DNA of 41,593 nucleotides. It comes from a virus. The stretch lies in IMG/VR virus record IMGVR_UViG_3300032893_000127, positions 1 to 41,593 of that record. One strand, given 5' to 3'. Position 1 is the first letter of the stretch; every line of letters starts with the position of its first letter. Below, one piece after another: positions 30,722 through 38,304 of this stretch. The position numbers and the translations under genes are program-made. Under the pieces are notes generated by a model. That model had not been told where the DNA came from. It made no database searches and saw only the letters and a list, made by a program, of their open reading frames with translations.

Positions 30722-32446
30722 TTATCGCCAGTCGTCATCCTCCGGCTCCCAGCCGGGCGGCGTGTCGGGGGAGTTCCGGAACATGTCGTCGGGATTGAAG
30801 CTCACACTCTTGCCGTCGGGGTTGAGGAGGTAACTGTTCGGCGTGACGGGTGTCTCTGCCTGCACGATCGAGCCGGTCTGCCCGTAGCGGGAGAGCCCCA
30901 CGCGGAAGTAGACCGTGGCGTGCACCCAGTCGTCACGGTCGTTGCGCATCCACACGTACTGGTCGACGCCCAGCGCGTCTTTTTTCCACGTGCGGTAGAT
31001 ATGCGACCAGTGCAGCGCGTACGGCTTCCAGTCCTCCTTGCTCGCGCCGTTGAATATCTGCAGGCCTTCGATGTGTATCTCGTCGGCGAGGAGCTGGATC
31101 ATGCGGTTGCGGTCGACCACCACGCCGCCGTAGCTTTCGCCTTCGCCCCACCGGATGAGTTCCATGTCCTTTTGGTCGCGGCGGTAGTAGCAGAGGAACA
31201 CGCGGCCCGGGTATTTCTTCTGCAGCGCGCGCACGCCGACGATGTCGCCGCCTTGGTCGATGATCATCACGCTGTCGGGGAACTTCACGAGGAAGTACTC
31301 GAGGCTCTCCTCCAGCACGATGGATGGTCGAGGGTCGCCCTCCTTCTTCTCGCGCGGCTCGTACGCTTCCATCTGGCCGAAGCCCACGAGCCCCTGCGAG
31401 TTGCCGATGACGTAGCGGAGCTTGATGCCGGTGTCGACGCCGATGACGAGGCGCCCTTGGTATTTGTTCTTGTCGGGCGTCCAGCACTTGAGCACCTCGT
31501 CCTCGCTCACGTTGTTGCCGCCGCCGGCGTACGGCAGGCCGAGCACGCGGGAGTAGAAGAAGTCCATGGACTGCCTGCCCTCGAGCACCTCCTGCCACTT
31601 GTCGACGATCTCGCCTGCGGTGGTCTGGATGCTCATCATGAGGTTGATGTGGTAGCCGCTCCACTTCGCGCCCTCGGTGCCTTTCTTGCGGCGCCAGTGG
31701 CCGTACGCGCGATCGTGGTCGTTGAGCGTGGCGTCGCATTTCTTGCAGCGGTAGCGACGCCCTTCGATGTCGACGCTCATCTTGCGCGGGTCCTCGGTGG
31801 ACCATGAGAGCGTCTGCCAGCGCTTGCAGGTGTGGCACTGGATGAACCACTCCTTTTGGTCGGAGAGGAGCCAGTAGGCGTGCACGCCGTTTTTCGGGGT
31901 CGAGGGGTGCGCGAACACGTGCGTCTGCTTGAGCTTCGAGTGCTGGAGGCGCGCCTGCAGGCCGCGCACGTTCTCGATGCGCGAGGTGTCTATCTCGTCG
32001 TGCACGAGGCGGTCGGCAGTGATCATGTCGGTGGTGCGCTCGCCCCACGTGCCGCGGAAATAGATCGTGCTCTTGCCTATCTGCTTCTGCTCGATGGAGT
32101 CCTTGTCGCGGACGTCGTGGAGCATCGTGTCGTTGTTGGCGATGATGCGGTTGACCTTGCCGCCGACGAACACGGTCACGTCGCTCGCGGTCGGGAGGGT
32201 GTAGATGATGTCGATCTTCTGGTGCTTGGCGTCGAAGTGGTTCTTGAGGCACGCGCAGGTGCTCATGCCACACTGGGCGCACTTCATCACGCAGAGGAGC
32301 TGGCTCTGGTCGAGGTAGATGTCCCAGAGGTAGAGGTGGTCGGTGAAGGTTATCGGGTCGCCCTTCTCGTTTTTGATGCCCTCGCGCATGATCCACCCGT
32401 GGATGCTGTGCTCGGCGAATACCGGGTCGATGTCTGCGGTTTGCAT
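30722..32446 (-). CDS. terL: Terminase large subunit (GpA-like)
   Basis: 574 residues. The ATPase part has K-C-A-Q-C-G-M-S-T at 55-63, corresponding to the KSAQxGxST adenine/Walker A region of GpA-like terminases but with Cys replacing Ser and Val. Walker B is LVHDEID. A zinc ribbon follows (CHTCKRW and CKKCDATL). The RNase-H-like nuclease part has LVIGVDTG and VMIIDQGGD. It packages DNA through the portal. Overlap-free junction with the small downstream gene. Confidence 0.88.
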   Translation of the reverse strand: MQTADIDPVFAEHSIHGWIMREGIKNEKGDPITFTDHLYLWDIYLDQSQLLCVMKCAQCGMSTCACLKNHFDAKHQKIDIIYTLPTASDVTVFVGGKVNRIIANNDTMLHDVRDKDSIEQKQIGKSTIYFRGTWGERTTDMITADRLVHDEIDTSRIENVRGLQARLQHSKLKQTHVFAHPSTPKNGVHAYWLLSDQKEWFIQCHTCKRWQTLSWSTEDPRKMSVDIEGRRYRCKKCDATLNDHDRAYGHWRRKKGTEGAKWSGYHINLMMSIQTTAGEIVDKWQEVLEGRQSMDFFYSRVLGLPYAGGGNNVSEDEVLKCWTPDKNKYQGRLVIGVDTGIKLRYVIGNSQGLVGFGQMEAYEPREKKEGDPRPSIVLEESLEYFLVKFPDSVMIIDQGGDIVGVRALQKKYPGRVFLCYYRRDQKDMELIRWGEGESYGGVVVDRNRMIQLLADEIHIEGLQIFNGASKEDWKPYALHWSHIYRTWKKDALGVDQYVWMRNDRDDWVHATVYFRVGLSRYGQTGSIVQAETPVTPNSYLLNPDGKSVSFNPDDMFRNSPDTPPGWEPEDDDWR

Positions 32447-32455
32447 AGCTTCATA

Positions 32456-32704
32456 TTACTCCTCGTGGTCTGGCAGTCCCTCGCGCACGACAAAGACCTG
32501 CCCTTCTTCCCATTCGACGTTGGATACACTGCTAGTCGTGCTCTCTGCCACGTTCTGGATGCGGTGCCGCGGGCGCTTCACGGAGCGCGAGAACACGTCC
32601 CGAGTCTCCGAGCATGCAGGATCGGCGCAGACGATGCGGATGCCGGGCACGCCCACGTGGCGCAGGTCGTGCTCGACGGTCACGAAATGGTGTTTGTGTA
32701 TCAT
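32456..32704 (-). CDS. Small protein with CxxxC motif
   Basis: 82 residues from MIHKHHFVTVEHDL. RIVCADPACSETRDVF and a His-rich start suggest metal binding. ATGA overlap with the membrane-protein gene upstream. Unknown function. Confidence 0.6.
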   Translation of the reverse strand: MIHKHHFVTVEHDLRHVGVPGIRIVCADPACSETRDVFSRSVKRPRHRIQNVAESTTSSVSNVEWEEGQVFVVREGLPDHEE

Positions 32705-33123
32705 AGTGCCTCTTTTCGCGGGTAAAGGTTCGCTACTTTCTCCACTGCATCGCACACGCTGTCCCAGTACTCCTGTCCGTGACCGCTCTTGCGTCTTGAG
32801 CGGTTTTCGGTGAGAGCCTGCTTGAGCTTGTCGCGGTCGTAGGGCGTCTGGCCTTTTGCCTTCGCCCAGTGGTGCCGGAGGAGCTCGTCGAGCTTCTCGC
32901 CGTGCGACTTGTGGTGCTCGGTCTGTGTTTTTTGCGCCACCATGATGATGGGCAAGAGGACGAGCTGGATGACGTAGGAACTCACGGCGCCGCACACGAG
33001 CGCGAGTGTGGCGTTGTTGAATATGACGCCGACAAGGCTACCTATGCCGATGACAAGAAACAGGTACGCGCACCACATGGTGGCTACGCGGTCGGTGATC
33101 CATTGTGCGATGCGCTCGTTCAT
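32701..33123 (-). CDS. DUF1003-like membrane protein
   Basis: 140 residues. Two transmembrane helices (MWCAYLFLVIGIGSLVGVIF, LVCGAVSSYVIQLVLLPIIM) are followed by VAQKTQTEHHKSHGEKLDEL, the arrangement of DUF1003 and low-affinity iron-permease-like small proteins. A charged C-terminal domain follows. Why it sits among packaging genes is unknown. Confidence 0.55.
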   Translation of the reverse strand: MNERIAQWITDRVATMWCAYLFLVIGIGSLVGVIFNNATLALVCGAVSSYVIQLVLLPIIMVAQKTQTEHHKSHGEKLDELLRHHWAKAKGQTPYDRDKLKQALTENRSRRKSGHGQEYWDSVCDAVEKVANLYPRKEAL

Positions 33124-33125
33124 GG

Positions 33126-33341
33126 CTATTGCTCTGGGAACTTGTAATGCTGCGCGAAGTAGTCGGCCGCGTGCTTGCACTCGGTGAGCGTCGGGAACTT
33201 GCGACCTTCTCCCTTCATGGTCTCGAGGTCGATGACGAAGCACACGAACTCGTTGCGGCGCACCGTGGTGTAGATGCGCTTGTCGCCAGTATAGACGTCG
33301 TAGCCGGGGACGCGGGCGAAGGTGTAGCGTGGCTGGCTCAT
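33126..33341 (-). CDS. Hypothetical protein
   Basis: 71 residues from MSQPRYTFARVPG. Beta-rich start (DVYTGDKRIYTTVRRNEF) and a C-terminal helix (TECKHAADYFAQHYKF). ATGA overlap with the upstream 57-residue gene. Confidence 0.6.
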   Translation of the reverse strand: MSQPRYTFARVPGYDVYTGDKRIYTTVRRNEFVCFVIDLETMKGEGRKFPTLTECKHAADYFAQHYKFPEQ

Positions 33342-33511
33342 ATCGTCTCGAGGCGCACGAGCTGCGCATTGGGGAGGGTAATGAGATGCGCCTCTGCGAC
33401 CTTGAGGGCATCGGTGAATGACGGCGCCTGATACTCGACGTAATCGTACCGGAGGATGCCTTTCCGATCGCTCTGGTGGTGCCACTGGATTGTTGCTTTA
33501 TATTTTTTCAT
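33338..33511 (-). CDS. Small hypothetical protein
   Basis: 57 residues starting MKKYKATIQWHHQSD, below the usual ORF cut-off. Supported by 4-base overlaps at both ends (with 33126..33341 and 33508..34158). Helix TDALKVAEAHLITL near the end. Unknown function. Confidence 0.65.
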   Translation of the reverse strand: MKKYKATIQWHHQSDRKGILRYDYVEYQAPSFTDALKVAEAHLITLPNAQLVRLETI

Positions 33512-34158
33512 CGTTTTGTTTTGCTAAATCGTCTAATAAGGTCGACCGCTCCCGACTGCCCCACGACGCTGCCGTACATCGGGCTGGCCAGCGTTGAGGC
33601 GAGCTGCAGGAGCTTGCGGTTGCGCTGGTTGCGGTCCTTGTGCTTCTTGCACCAGTAGTCGTACTGGTGCGCGTAGGCGCGGGCTTCTTGGTCGATGCGG
33701 AAGTAGGGGTCGGAGAAGTAGCGCGCCCACCAGCGGCCGGCACCTTCGGGGTTGTGCCCCTGCTGTTCGGCGTGGAGCTCCTCGTGGTGAACGTAGTCGT
33801 CGGGGGTCTCTATCTGCTGTGGATTGTATATCACGTCGCCGAAGGTGAAGAGGGTACTGGCGATGTTGATTTGGAAGTTGCGCAGCACCTCCTCGTACAC
33901 CGGCGGCTTGGCGAAGCACTGGTGCATGAAGCTGCCGGGGAGGGGGTAGAGTATCTCTATCGGGCGCGCTGCCTTGATGGCGGCAATCATGTGCTGCTCG
34001 AGTTCCTTCGGGCTTTTTATGTTCGCGAGGATGTCGCCACCTAACGCAGCTCGGTACGTCTTTCCGTCCTCGTCGAAGATGCACTCCACCTCGAGAGCGT
34101 TGGGAACGTTGCGCCAGTTGGTGGCGTCGTATGCGTCTTGTCGGGTAAGGGTTTTCAT
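33508..34158 (-). CDS. Putative zinc metallopeptidase (HExxH)
   Basis: 216 residues. HEELH at 125-129 (in DYVHHEELHAEQQ) fits a zincin HExxH site; an EARAYAHQYD helix about 30 residues later offers a third ligand (Glu158 or His). The flanking sequence is rich in Tyr/Trp/Arg. It could process virion proteins or be a structural relic. Placed between TerS and TerL. Confidence 0.6.
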   Translation of the reverse strand: MKTLTRQDAYDATNWRNVPNALEVECIFDEDGKTYRAALGGDILANIKSPKELEQHMIAAIKAARPIEILYPLPGSFMHQCFAKPPVYEEVLRNFQINIASTLFTFGDVIYNPQQIETPDDYVHHEELHAEQQGHNPEGAGRWWARYFSDPYFRIDQEARAYAHQYDYWCKKHKDRNQRNRKLLQLASTLASPMYGSVVGQSGAVDLIRRFSKTKR

Positions 34159-34406
34159 GGCTTCTTTGTCGCGCGCTTCTTGCGGTTAACGTCGTCGAGG
34201 AAGTCAGCTATCTTCCGCATGCAGTCGGAGTCGAGCGCGACCCACGCCATGCCGTCCACGTTGATGAAAAATGCGTACTTGCGCCACCCTCCGTACCAGC
34301 GGATCTTGCCCACCTCGTCGTTCGTTCGCTTGTTGCGAACCTGCCAGACGAACGTCTTGCCGGTGTCGCTCGGCGCGTATTCGATTATCTCTATGTACTT
34401 GCTCAT
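34155..34406 (-). CDS. Hypothetical protein next to TerS
   Basis: 83 residues from MSKYIEIIEYAPSD. Beta strands (KTFVWQVRNKRTNDEVGKI, RKYAFFINVDGMAW) followed by a helix CMRKIADFLDDVNRKKR with a basic end. ATGA overlaps on both sides. Unknown function. Confidence 0.65.
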   Translation of the reverse strand: MSKYIEIIEYAPSDTGKTFVWQVRNKRTNDEVGKIRWYGGWRKYAFFINVDGMAWVALDSDCMRKIADFLDDVNRKKRATKKP

Positions 34407-34906
34407 ACCTGTTTGTGGGGCGCTGCTACGGCCTCGCGCAGGGCTTCGTTTGCTTTTGCAATGCCGGCAGCCAGCTCGGGCGTCATTGGTGTGTGGGTGA
34501 TCACTTCGCCCGACATCTCGACTTTGCTCTTGTTGGCGAACTCGTCGGTCATCTTGTGCTCGGCCCACCAACGAGCGCTGGCCTCGTTGTCGAGGTTTGC
34601 GACGAGCGTCTTTTGCGCGCGCAGGTCCGGCGTGAGCTTTAACATCTGTTTTCGGTCAATAAACTCTGGATGCTCTTTTTGGTAATTGTAGAGCGTTTGT
34701 TTTGAAATACCCGCGTAAGCACATGCTCTTTCGTCGCTCATTCCATAGCTAAAAGCGTCCTCGAGTTTCTGGACTGTCGTCGGCGTCATTACGGTGGGCC
34801 TGCCCTCGGGTCGCTTGGGGATTATCTCCTTGAATGCGATGCCGCGCGGACCCATGAAGTCCTTGACTCGTGATGGTTGTCCTGTTGTTATTAAGAGGTC
34901 TGTCAT
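34403..34906 (-). CDS. terS: Terminase small subunit
   Basis: 167 residues. A helix-turn-helix (TVQKLEDAFSYGMSDERACA, YAGISKQTLYNYQ) is followed by a helical oligomerisation region (LRAQKTLVANLDNEASARWW) and a tail (MTPELAAGIAKANEAL). This is the usual build of HTH-type TerS, which recognises the packaging site. It lies two short genes' distance upstream of TerL in the same operon. Confidence 0.75.
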   Translation of the reverse strand: MTDLLITTGQPSRVKDFMGPRGIAFKEIIPKRPEGRPTVMTPTTVQKLEDAFSYGMSDERACAYAGISKQTLYNYQKEHPEFIDRKQMLKLTPDLRAQKTLVANLDNEASARWWAEHKMTDEFANKSKVEMSGEVITHTPMTPELAAGIAKANEALREAVAAPHKQV

Positions 34907-35340
34907 AGAGTTTTGATGCGCTCAAGGACGTCTGCGGCCGTGTGGCCGTCCCACTCGGGTGCGCGGTCGTAGACTATTGCAAAGTCGGTGTCGTCCCATT
35001 TCTCATTGGAAAGGTGGTAGGTGAGCTGCTCACCGGCCTTTTCGCCTATGCCGAGCACGAACCACCCATCGAACGAGCTGCCGTCTGCGTGCTGGCGCGC
35101 GCGCCATATCGGCCGCTTGAAGCCTCCGTATGCCCCGAACGAGGCCTCTGCGAGGGTACGGCACAACGCGATCCACAGCTCGATGCGGTGCGCATAGAGC
35201 TCGTCCATCGTGTGGTATCCATCACTCACCTGCATGTCGTCCTCTCCTTCACACTTCTGGTCGATCAGGCGCCGTTCTCCCACTTTGTAAGGAGTTGTGA
35301 TTGATGTCTCGGCTGTGGTGATGTGGTAGGTCTTACTCAT
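34903..35340 (-). CDS. WDGH-domain protein, first late gene
   Basis: 145 residues from MSKTYHITT. Contains DGYHTMDELYAHRIELWIAL, a DGSSFDGWFVLGIG strand pair, QLTYHLSNEKWDD, and the closing APEWDGHTAADVLERI. That WDGH signature defines a small phage family of unknown function. The first gene after promoter P6; -10 ends 9 bases before the ATG. Confidence 0.75.
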   Translation of the reverse strand: MSKTYHITTAETSITTPYKVGERRLIDQKCEGEDDMQVSDGYHTMDELYAHRIELWIALCRTLAEASFGAYGGFKRPIWRARQHADGSSFDGWFVLGIGEKAGEQLTYHLSNEKWDDTDFAIVYDRAPEWDGHTAADVLERIKTL

Positions 35341-35349
35341 GGTATTTTC

Positions 35350-35395
35350 ATGATAGCACGAAGGCAAGCTGTCGCCATTCTTGGGGTGTGGATTA
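35350..35395 (-). promoter_or_regulatory. Promoter module P6 (late operon)
   Basis: Minus strand: TAATCCACA (35395-35387), 31-base gap holding GGCGACAGCTTGCC (35376-35363), -10 TATCAT (35355-35350), 9 bases to ATG at 35340. The box overlaps the stop of the methyltransferase gene. As far as I can see it is the only such module in front of 26 kb of structural and lysis genes. Confidence 0.7.
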
Positions 35396-36649
35396 CCAGA
35401 GCAGGGGCTCCCCGTTGCATTTTATCTCTCGGTTGCCAGTGTATTCTACCCATCGCTCGATGATGACGTCGACGTACTTCGGGTCGAGTTCCATGCCGTA
35501 GCAGAGGCGGTTGGTCTTTTGGCATGCGATGAGTGTGCTGCCGGACCCGAGGAATGGGTCTAGCACTATATCTTCTACCTTTGATCTATTGGCCAGTGCG
35601 TACATGATCAGCTCGACGGGCTTCTGTGTCGGATGAACGTAGTCGCTCACTGGTTCACGCTTCATTGTCCACACCGTGGTCTTGCCATTTTTCTCTGCCT
35701 CCTTTTGCTTTTTGACCCACGCCATGAGCTGCTGCTCTGTTTTAGTGAAGTCGATGATAGTGGTGTTGGTACGGTCACCGTAGAACAGCGGATCTTGTCC
35801 CTCTGCGCTGGCGTAGAGGAATGGCTCGTGCTTGCTGCGATAATCGCCAGCCCCAAGACCGCCCGAGGGTTTATTCCAGATGAGTTGGGAGCGGACCCGT
35901 ATGCCGTTTTGTTTGAGGGCGAACTCGAATATCGCCTGTGTTTTGTCCGAGTGGAAGATGTACATGCCGGCGCCAGCTTTTGTGTGCGCTTTCATGTGCC
36001 GGAAGGCATCGACGAGGAAGTCTGCAAACTTTGCCGACTCCATTTTGTCGTTCATGATGCCGTTCGAGGTGTTCTTGCCGCTGCCACTGTAGTTTACGTT
36101 ATACGGCGGATCAGTGAATATCATGTCGGCCTTGGTGCCGAGTAGGAGGACTGCGACATCTTTTTCGTCGGTCGAGTCGCCGCAGAAGATGCGGTGCGCG
36201 CCGAGTTGGTAGAGAGAGCCCCTTGAGCTCCTCGCGGTTGCCGGCACTGCCGGCACGTAGTCATCGCGCTCAGGGTTTTCGAGAACGAGGGAGCGATTGA
36301 AGCCGGTTAGGTCGAGCATGGGTAGAGAGAGCCCCTTGAGCTCCTGTATAACTAGGCTCATGTCCCAATCGCTCTCGTTGAGCTTGTTGTCGGCGAGTCG
36401 GTATGCGCGTGCTTTTTCTTCGTCGAGGTCAAGTTCAAGTACAGGCACTTCTTCGAGTGCGAGATAGCAGGCGGCTGCGTAGCGGCCATGCCCTACGATG
36501 ATAACTCCCTCACCGTCTACCACGATGGGTTGGTTGAAGCCAAATACTTCGATGGAGGCGGCTATTTTCTTTATCTGGTCGTCTGGGTGTTTTTTGGCAT
36601 TCTTACCGTAGGGAGTGATGGTGCCGAGTTTTCGTTGCTCTACCTTCAT
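35393..36649 (-). CDS. ParB-domain DNA methyltransferase fusion
   Basis: 418 residues. N-terminal ParB/sulfiredoxin-like domain (ITPYGKNAKKHPDDQIKKI, IVVDGEGVIIVGHGRYAAA). A methyltransferase follows, with IFTDPPYNVNY (DPPY at 180-183) and VLDPFLGSGST (364-372), a DPPY-first order typical of beta-class amino-methyltransferases. It would methylate adenine N6 or cytosine N4; the site is unknown. No restriction enzyme lies nearby, so it probably protects phage DNA from host restriction. Confidence 0.88.
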   Translation of the reverse strand: MKVEQRKLGTITPYGKNAKKHPDDQIKKIAASIEVFGFNQPIVVDGEGVIIVGHGRYAAACYLALEEVPVLELDLDEEKARAYRLADNKLNESDWDMSLVIQELKGLSLPMLDLTGFNRSLVLENPERDDYVPAVPATARSSRGSLYQLGAHRIFCGDSTDEKDVAVLLLGTKADMIFTDPPYNVNYSGSGKNTSNGIMNDKMESAKFADFLVDAFRHMKAHTKAGAGMYIFHSDKTQAIFEFALKQNGIRVRSQLIWNKPSGGLGAGDYRSKHEPFLYASAEGQDPLFYGDRTNTTIIDFTKTEQQLMAWVKKQKEAEKNGKTTVWTMKREPVSDYVHPTQKPVELIMYALANRSKVEDIVLDPFLGSGSTLIACQKTNRLCYGMELDPKYVDVIIERWVEYTGNREIKCNGEPLLW

Positions 36650-36658
36650 AGTGCTTTA

Positions 36659-36704
36659 ATGATACCACGTAAGCGACGGGTCGCTACGCTCTAATTGTGG
36701 ATTA
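36659..36704 (-). promoter_or_regulatory. Promoter module P7
   Basis: Minus strand: TAATCCACA (36704-36696), 31-base gap with the perfect palindrome AGCGACCCGTCGCT (36685-36672), -10 TATCAT (36664-36659), 9 bases to the ParB-methyltransferase ATG at 36649. Confidence 0.7.
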
Positions 36705-36708
36705 CTGG

Positions 36709-37575
36709 CTAGAAAAGAGGGTATGGAGTGCCTGCTATTCGCCTCTCTGCCAGCTTGATATACTCGGGATTGAGTTCGATGCCTAGGAACTTGCGCCCCA
36801 TCTTTTTGGCTACGACCGCCGTGGTACCGGCGCCCATGAACGGGTCGAGGATGATGCCACCTTTCGGACAGCCGGCGAGCACCATGGGCTCTATCAGCTC
36901 CTCGGGGAAGGTGGCGAAGTGCGCCTCTTTGTACGGAAATGTTGGGACACTCCACACGCTACGCTTGTTGGCCAGTCCGTCGCCGATGAGTGTGCCGTCC
37001 GGCCGGAAGTCTCCGCTGTGGCCGTGTAGACCGCTGCCGGTGATTGCAGCTCGCTTACCGGTTTTCATGGCCTTACGTCCTTGGTTCTTTTCGTTCGCCC
37101 ATCCGACTGCGGTGTGATCGGCGCCGTCGGCCCAGCCAGCAGGACGGCCGAGCAGATACCATCCAGCATTGCGTAGGCTGAATGCGAGCATCCATGGAAT
37201 GCCCACGAGGTCTTTTGATTTGAGTCCTCGCACTTTGTTGTTGAGCGCGGTGCCTTGGCCATTGCGGCCATTTTTGTATTTCGGATCGCGGTACTCGGCA
37301 TCCTTCGTTGTCTTGTTGCCCGTGCCGACGTAGCTATCTCCTATGTTGACCCAGCACGTACCGTTCTTTTTGAGCACGCGGCGGCATTCCTCAAAGACTG
37401 CCACCATGCCGGCTATAAACTCCTCCGGCGTTTTCTCGAGGCCGAGCTGGCCATCAATGCCGTAGTCGCGCAGTCCCCAGTACGGCGGGGATGTGATGAT
37501 GCAGTCGACGCTGTTGATCTCCAGAGTTTTGAGCGTTTCGAGTGCGTCGCCTTGCAAGATCGTATCCTCCGTCAT
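36709..37575 (-). CDS. DNA methyltransferase (SPPY type)
   Basis: 288 residues from MTEDTILQGDAL. IITSPPYWGLRDYG (SPPY at 29-32) and GIILDPFMGAGTT near the C-terminus, with FLGIELNPEYIKLAERR after it. SPPY is common in cytosine-N4 enzymes, but adenine-N6 cannot be excluded. A Gly/Lys-rich insert (about 100-170) probably forms the target-recognition region. ATGA overlap with the CAP-domain gene. Confidence 0.88.
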   Translation of the reverse strand: MTEDTILQGDALETLKTLEINSVDCIITSPPYWGLRDYGIDGQLGLEKTPEEFIAGMVAVFEECRRVLKKNGTCWVNIGDSYVGTGNKTTKDAEYRDPKYKNGRNGQGTALNNKVRGLKSKDLVGIPWMLAFSLRNAGWYLLGRPAGWADGADHTAVGWANEKNQGRKAMKTGKRAAITGSGLHGHSGDFRPDGTLIGDGLANKRSVWSVPTFPYKEAHFATFPEELIEPMVLAGCPKGGIILDPFMGAGTTAVVAKKMGRKFLGIELNPEYIKLAERRIAGTPYPLF

Positions 37576-37937
37576 GATGCGAACTCTTCGACTGTCACGC
37601 CGCAGGCATTCCCGATGCCGATGCGGCTGTAGTGGACGTCGAGGATGTTGTCTCGGTGCTCGGGAGAGGCCATGAGTGCGGCATTGGTGCTGGTCGCGTC
37701 CGGAAAGCCCTCCGCGAGGTTTTCTCCGATGTAACCGGATATGCCCTGCATCCAGTTGGTCCACTCCGATGGCGTACCGTAGGTGCCGTGCGAAAAGGGG
37801 TGCGTGCAGAGATATTGCGCCCTGCTCTGCGCGCGCTGCGATATATCCGCGCTGTACACGAGGGGCTGCAGATGCGGCACCGTTGCCCTATCCGCGTTTG
37901 TAAGGAGGAGCATCGCGATGATTATTGCCGTGTTCAT
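37572..37937 (-). CDS. Secreted CAP/SCP-domain protein
   Basis: 121 residues from MNTAIIIAMLLLTNADR, a signal-peptide-like start. The CAP fold motifs are clear: SRAQYLCTHPFSHGTYG, GYIGENLAEG, LMASPEHRDNIL, and a closing IGIGNACG. Family knowledge: CAP proteins are secreted and bind lipids or act extracellularly, with variable activity. A CAP protein translationally coupled to a DNA methyltransferase in a phage is unusual. Role unknown; cell-envelope modification or exclusion is possible. Confidence 0.85.
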   Translation of the reverse strand: MNTAIIIAMLLLTNADRATVPHLQPLVYSADISQRAQSRAQYLCTHPFSHGTYGTPSEWTNWMQGISGYIGENLAEGFPDATSTNAALMASPEHRDNILDVHYSRIGIGNACGVTVEEFAS

Positions 37938-37946
37938 AGTATCTTC

Positions 37947-37992
37947 ATTATAGCGACGGCTCGCCATGTGTCCAGTCCCGCTTTGTGGATAA
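37947..37992 (-). promoter_or_regulatory. Promoter module P8
   Basis: Minus strand: TTATCCACA (37992-37984), -35 TGGACA (37974-37969), 16-base spacer containing GCGAGCCGTCGC (37964-37953), -10 TATAAT (37952-37947), 9 bases to the ATG at 37937. Same layout as P5. Confidence 0.85.
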
Positions 37993-38000
37993 CTTCACAC

Positions 38001-38255
38001 CTATCCCTTCACAGCATAATAGCGTCCATTTCTTGTTCCGCGCCCCTGAAATTGCTCGGCTAAATCCTCAATGTCTTTCTGTGGAAGTTCCACTGGATTG
38101 ATTTTGTTGATGAACGCTTTTGCTGTTCGGAGCGACAAAAAACCGCTATTCCAAGCCACCATTATGCCTGTCATTTTTCGGCATACGCAATACTCTCCCC
38201 ACTTATTCAGGTAGATGCGGAAATTGTTGTAGATGATTTCAGTGTCGGGCTTCAT
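38001..38255 (-). CDS. Hypothetical protein
   Basis: 84 residues. Beta start (EIIYNNFRIYLNKWGEYCVC), GFLSLRTAKAFINKINP, and a basic end (RGTRNGRYYAVKG). No family recognised. It follows a -10 box by 6 bases, so its mRNA would be leaderless. Confidence 0.65.
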   Translation of the reverse strand: MKPDTEIIYNNFRIYLNKWGEYCVCRKMTGIMVAWNSGFLSLRTAKAFINKINPVELPQKDIEDLAEQFQGRGTRNGRYYAVKG

Positions 38256-38261
38256 AGGGTA

Positions 38262-38300
38262 ATTATACCAATTAGGTTGTCAGGGGATAGGCATGGATAA
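38262..38300 (-). promoter_or_regulatory. Promoter module P9 (degenerate)
   Basis: Minus strand: TTATCCATG (38300-38292), 24-base gap, -10 TATAAT (38267-38262), 6 bases to ATG at 38255. The GCGA-N4-TCGC palindrome is absent here. Sits directly after the tRNA. Confidence 0.55.
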
Positions 38301-38304
38301 CTTG

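Noticed and set aside
30933-32396. 487-residue minus-strand frame inside terL
   Set aside because: Arg/His/Pro-rich out-of-frame shadow of TerL.
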